Shown here piece after piece: positions 61,830 through 64,000 of a stretch of DNA of 64,000 nt. The position numbers were made by a program, and so were the translations under genes. Each line of letters starts with the position of its first letter. The stretch's first letter is position 1. The stretch is from Hippophae tibetana (Eukaryota; Streptophyta; Magnoliopsida; Rosales; Elaeagnaceae), in assembly GCA_037013495.1 (NCBI GenBank), contig CM072811.1, positions 21,264,159 through 21,328,158 of the forward strand. The letters run 5' to 3'. The notes below the pieces were generated by a model. The model searched no databases, was not told the origin of the DNA, and saw nothing but the letters and a program-made list of their open reading frames with translations.

Positions 61830-61967
61830 GGTCTATGATAACATCCCAAAAAGGATTACAGATCCCGATGCTAAGTAATCTGAAGATTGGGATGATGAGG
61901 AAGTTGGTGAATTGACAGCATCAACCATTGCAATATGATGAGAAGGCAGCGTTTGATGAGGCTGAAA
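61830..61967 (+). pseudogene. Captured calreticulin-like fragment
   Basis: The plus strand reads VYDNIPKRITDPDAK, a stop, SEDWDDEEVGELTAST. This follows the calreticulin P-domain repeat pattern (IPDPDAKKPEDWDDEEDGEW-type units). A second scrap, EKAAFDEAE at 61940-61966, fits the acidic C-domain of calreticulin. In-frame stops make it non-coding. It probably came from a processed or genomic copy picked up by the element. Confidence 0.72.
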
Positions 61968-62529
61968 TAATATTAGAAGTGGAAAATGACTCTGAGATGG
62001 AATTGAACTTTTCCATGATAGGAGAGGTTACCCCCAACATTTCCTGGCCGATGTGAGACATATCCTTCACAACAAGACTCCCCCTCCACATTAGGCAGGT
62101 AGGAACCGTTGGAGAGATTTAATCCATCATCGCCAAGGCGAAGATTTATCTATGTGCCTTGAAAAAGGAACTTCAACTTAAGCTTGAAGCTTCTGATGAG
62201 GAGCTGAAGATGAGGATAACCACTAAATCTGAGTAGAGCAATGCAATTGAATTTCCTGCAACTCAGAAGGTGTATATATCCAATTGAATCTTAGTGGAGC
62301 AATGTAGTTGAATTTCTTGCAGTACCGAGGGTGCATATATCTAGTTGAATCTGATATAGACCAAACAAGTAACATTTAGACAAATGGATGTCATAAAGGC
62401 CAATTAGATTCAGAGACGTCTTCTCTAGTCACAAAACTTCAATTTTAGAATGAGAAGCTTATTGAAAGAACCGAACGGTCCCTTCAATCGAAATCATTCT
62501 CATGGATAATTTTCTTGAAATGGAAAAGC

Positions 62530-62636
62530 TTGTTGCAACTGTCTACAACTTAGACAGATTTCCATTTTGGTTCCAGAATAGGAGAGCTAGGTGGAAGACC
62601 AAGCAATTAGAAAAGGATTATCATGTCTTGAAGTAG
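62530..62636 (+). pseudogene. Captured HD-Zip I homeodomain fragment
   Basis: 62568-62633 reads WFQNRRARWKTKQLEKDY, then HVLK, the recognition helix of a homeodomain running into the start of a leucine zipper, characteristic of plant HD-Zip class I factors. Just upstream, QLRQISI-like text is in another frame, showing a frameshift. A stop at 62634 ends it. Confidence 0.82.
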
Positions 62637-62788
62637 AAACCTGAGAATGATTTTCATGGAATAATAAAGGAAGTGATAACAGTTCTGAAATTGTGAGACA
62701 AATCCACATAAGCCGGTGAATAATGGCAAGAAAGGAAGGTCATTGATGAGTAAGAACAACGGGTTCTGAGCCTAAAGCTTTAATACCA

Positions 62789-63084
62789 TGTTGTAAATTG
62801 GTGTTGAAAAATGTCAAGACCTAAAGACCCTCCCAAAGAAAACAAGCTCTCTTAAAGTTGTATTATTCTTATTCTTTTACTCTCTACTTTCTCGATACCA
62901 TATACATATTTGTACAATTGTTATGACTAATATACATCTGTAATTCACTAATATAAAGCTGGAAGTCACCCTGAAAATCAGGAAACTAACCTCCTGAAAT
63001 CAAGGGTTGATTCCACCTTGAAAATCAAGAAACTAACCTCCTGAAAATCAAGAATCAATCATACGTCTAGATTGATTTTCAACA
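62789..63084 (-). repeat. Element L 5' LTR
   Basis: 296 bp, pairs with 61206-61535. Adjacent to the primer-binding site and to the TTTTG duplication. Confidence 0.87.
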
Positions 63085-63089
63085 TTTTG

Positions 63090-64000
63090 TAAAGTGAAAT
63101 ATTTGTTCTAGGTTGAAATTTGCACTAGAAGTAGGTTTATTTCCTTGATTTTTTCAATCGATGCTTGATAACCTCAATTTCTATTATTCTAGCGTGGTTT
63201 CCAATCCACAGGTTTTTCATGTATTTTCGAACAAGTATCTTTTGTGTGTCCATTTTTTCGAGTATATTAACAACAAGGACGTCTTTTTATTTTACTTTGA
63301 CCCGTTCTAGTTTGAGGCCCACGAAAAATAAGCCCAGTTATATAAGGCCCAATATGCCCACGGGTTGTTTAATTCCCATAACTGAACCCACTAGAATCTG
63401 GCCCATAAGCCTATTATCCAACGGATCCCCTCAATGCGACCCAATTTCCTTAGACCCAAAAGCATTACACGATAAGAGGCCTAATCCAAAACCCTTGTGA
63501 GTCTCCTTCAGCATCATATAGCACCATAACTCTTCGCAACGCACCTCCGTGAAGACTTTGCGAGTCCATAGGAGTGGTCGTCGGTCGAGAATTCTGCTCT
63601 TCACGTCATCCAACTCTCTGTTTAGCCTAGTTAAAAATTCAAAAACCCTTTCACTCTCTAATTTCTTTTTATACCTCACATTGTCACTCGAACATTCCCA
63701 CCTTTTTTTAGGCTTAGATCAAGTTCTTGCCAGAAAAACACCATTTTCACATAAAACTTTGTGATCTCCTTGTTCCCTTGTTTCATTTACCATAACTGGC
63801 TCTTAATCGCAAATATTTGAGAGAAATTCTCAATGTCGAATAAGTCTCAAAAGCTACGTCCCATATATCTTTGGCAATCGAAGAAACAGACATGTTTTGC
63901 CAATCAAAAGTTTCATGGACTTCATTAGCCATGCCATCACCATAGAATTCTCTGACTTCCATTTTTGGAGGCTAACGAGGTGGGTTGAAGCTGATTCCTC
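63090..64000 (-). pseudogene. Element M gag (broken, continues past the window)
   Basis: The minus strand reads AKDIWDVAFETYSTL near 63850-63900, then MRYKKKLESERVFEFLTRLN, RELDDVKSRILDRRPLLWTR and VFTEVRCEELW at 63560-63679. This is a Copia gag UBN2 domain with its downstream Glu/Arg block. A degenerate knuckle region is near 63200. The N-terminus lies beyond the edge. Confidence 0.8.

Larger units (their letters stand above)
61206..63084 (-). mobile_element. Element L: chimeric Copia carrying captured host-gene fragments
   Basis: LTRs lie at 61206-61535 and 62789-63084. A perfect TTTTG target duplication is at 61201-61205 and 63085-63089. A primer-binding site (TGGTATTAAAGC, minus strand) adjoins 62789, and a purine tract (gaaagggag) adjoins 61535. 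Of the Copia proteins only the RNase H tail (61540-61745) remains. The rest of the 1253-bp interior is foreign: a calreticulin-like stretch (61830-61967) and an HD-Zip-like homeodomain stretch (62530-62636), both in plus-strand sense, opposite to the element. It inserted between gag and protease of element M. Confidence 0.88.
57299..64000 (-). mobile_element. Element M: Copia retrotransposon with a duplicated RT segment, interrupted by element L; runs off the window
   Basis: On the minus strand, from high to low coordinates: gag (64000-63090), element L, protease (about 61200-60930), an RT N-terminal segment (60923-60423), pre-integrase and integrase (60420-58981), a second RT N-terminal segment (58958-58459), then RT end/RNase H to 57490 and a purine tract. 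A probable 3' LTR is at 57299-57471. The 5' LTR would be right of the window. Everything carries stops. Gag and protease flank L with its TTTTG duplication, so they belong to one element. Confidence 0.75.

Noticed and set aside
1..64000. A complete, new multi-gene system (defence, biosynthetic or toxin type)
   Set aside because: Apart from two partial host genes, everything recognisable is transposon-derived. No cluster of co-oriented unknown genes exists.

Overview
This 64 kb window is AT-rich eudicot-type nuclear DNA. It holds parts of two host genes, both on the minus strand and both with GT-AG introns, and most of the rest is nested transposable elements. No rRNA, tRNA or CRISPR was seen. 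Plant origin is shown by a plant-type cytochrome b561 protein, a plant DMXL/Rav1-type WD40 protein, Copia and chromodomain Gypsy retrotransposons, and a CACTA DNA transposon. The species cannot be named from sequence alone. All boundaries were read by eye, so edges may be off by a few bases. Layout, left to right. (1) 1-18.8 kb: the 5' part of a cytochrome b561 transmembrane gene (exons 18485-18640, 18185-18331, 1725-1873; later exons lie left of the window). Its second intron is about 16.3 kb because an old plus-strand Copia (B, 1986-13690) sits in it. B in turn carries a minus-strand Copia (A, 2413-7830) and a very young, RT/RNase H-only Copia (C, 10154-12267). (2) 19.6-34.5 kb: a Copia graveyard. 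Element E (+) is split inside gag by D (-, 20213-25040). F (+, 28016-30285) belongs to the same LTR family as D. A gag scrap G (-) and element H (-, 31022-34455, RT deleted) follow. (3) 34.5-36.9 kb: unassigned DNA with a 50-bp tandem repeat and a small ACGTG-rich island. (4) 36.9-44.7 kb: a minus-strand chromodomain Gypsy (I). Its 3' LTR was hit by a 3.5 kb CACTA element (37255-40803) with a perfect 3-bp target duplication, and the other LTR preserves the empty site. The Gypsy LTR carries heat-shock-element-like arrays. (5) 45.5-56.85 kb: 14 consecutive exons that close in one frame (about 1377 residues) and encode the C-terminal part of a DMXL/Rabconnectin-3/Rav1-like WD40 protein, a presumed V-ATPase assembly factor. 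(6) 57.3-64 kb: a minus-strand Copia (M) with an internally duplicated RT segment. It is interrupted by Copia L (61206-63084), which carries captured fragments resembling calreticulin and an HD-Zip I homeodomain. The two host genes are not obviously functionally linked. The clearest unusual item is L, a chimeric LTR element carrying pieces of two unrelated host genes. Others are the b561 intron nest, the RT-only Copia C, the HSE arrays in the Gypsy LTR and a 326-bp fold-back inside the CACTA element.
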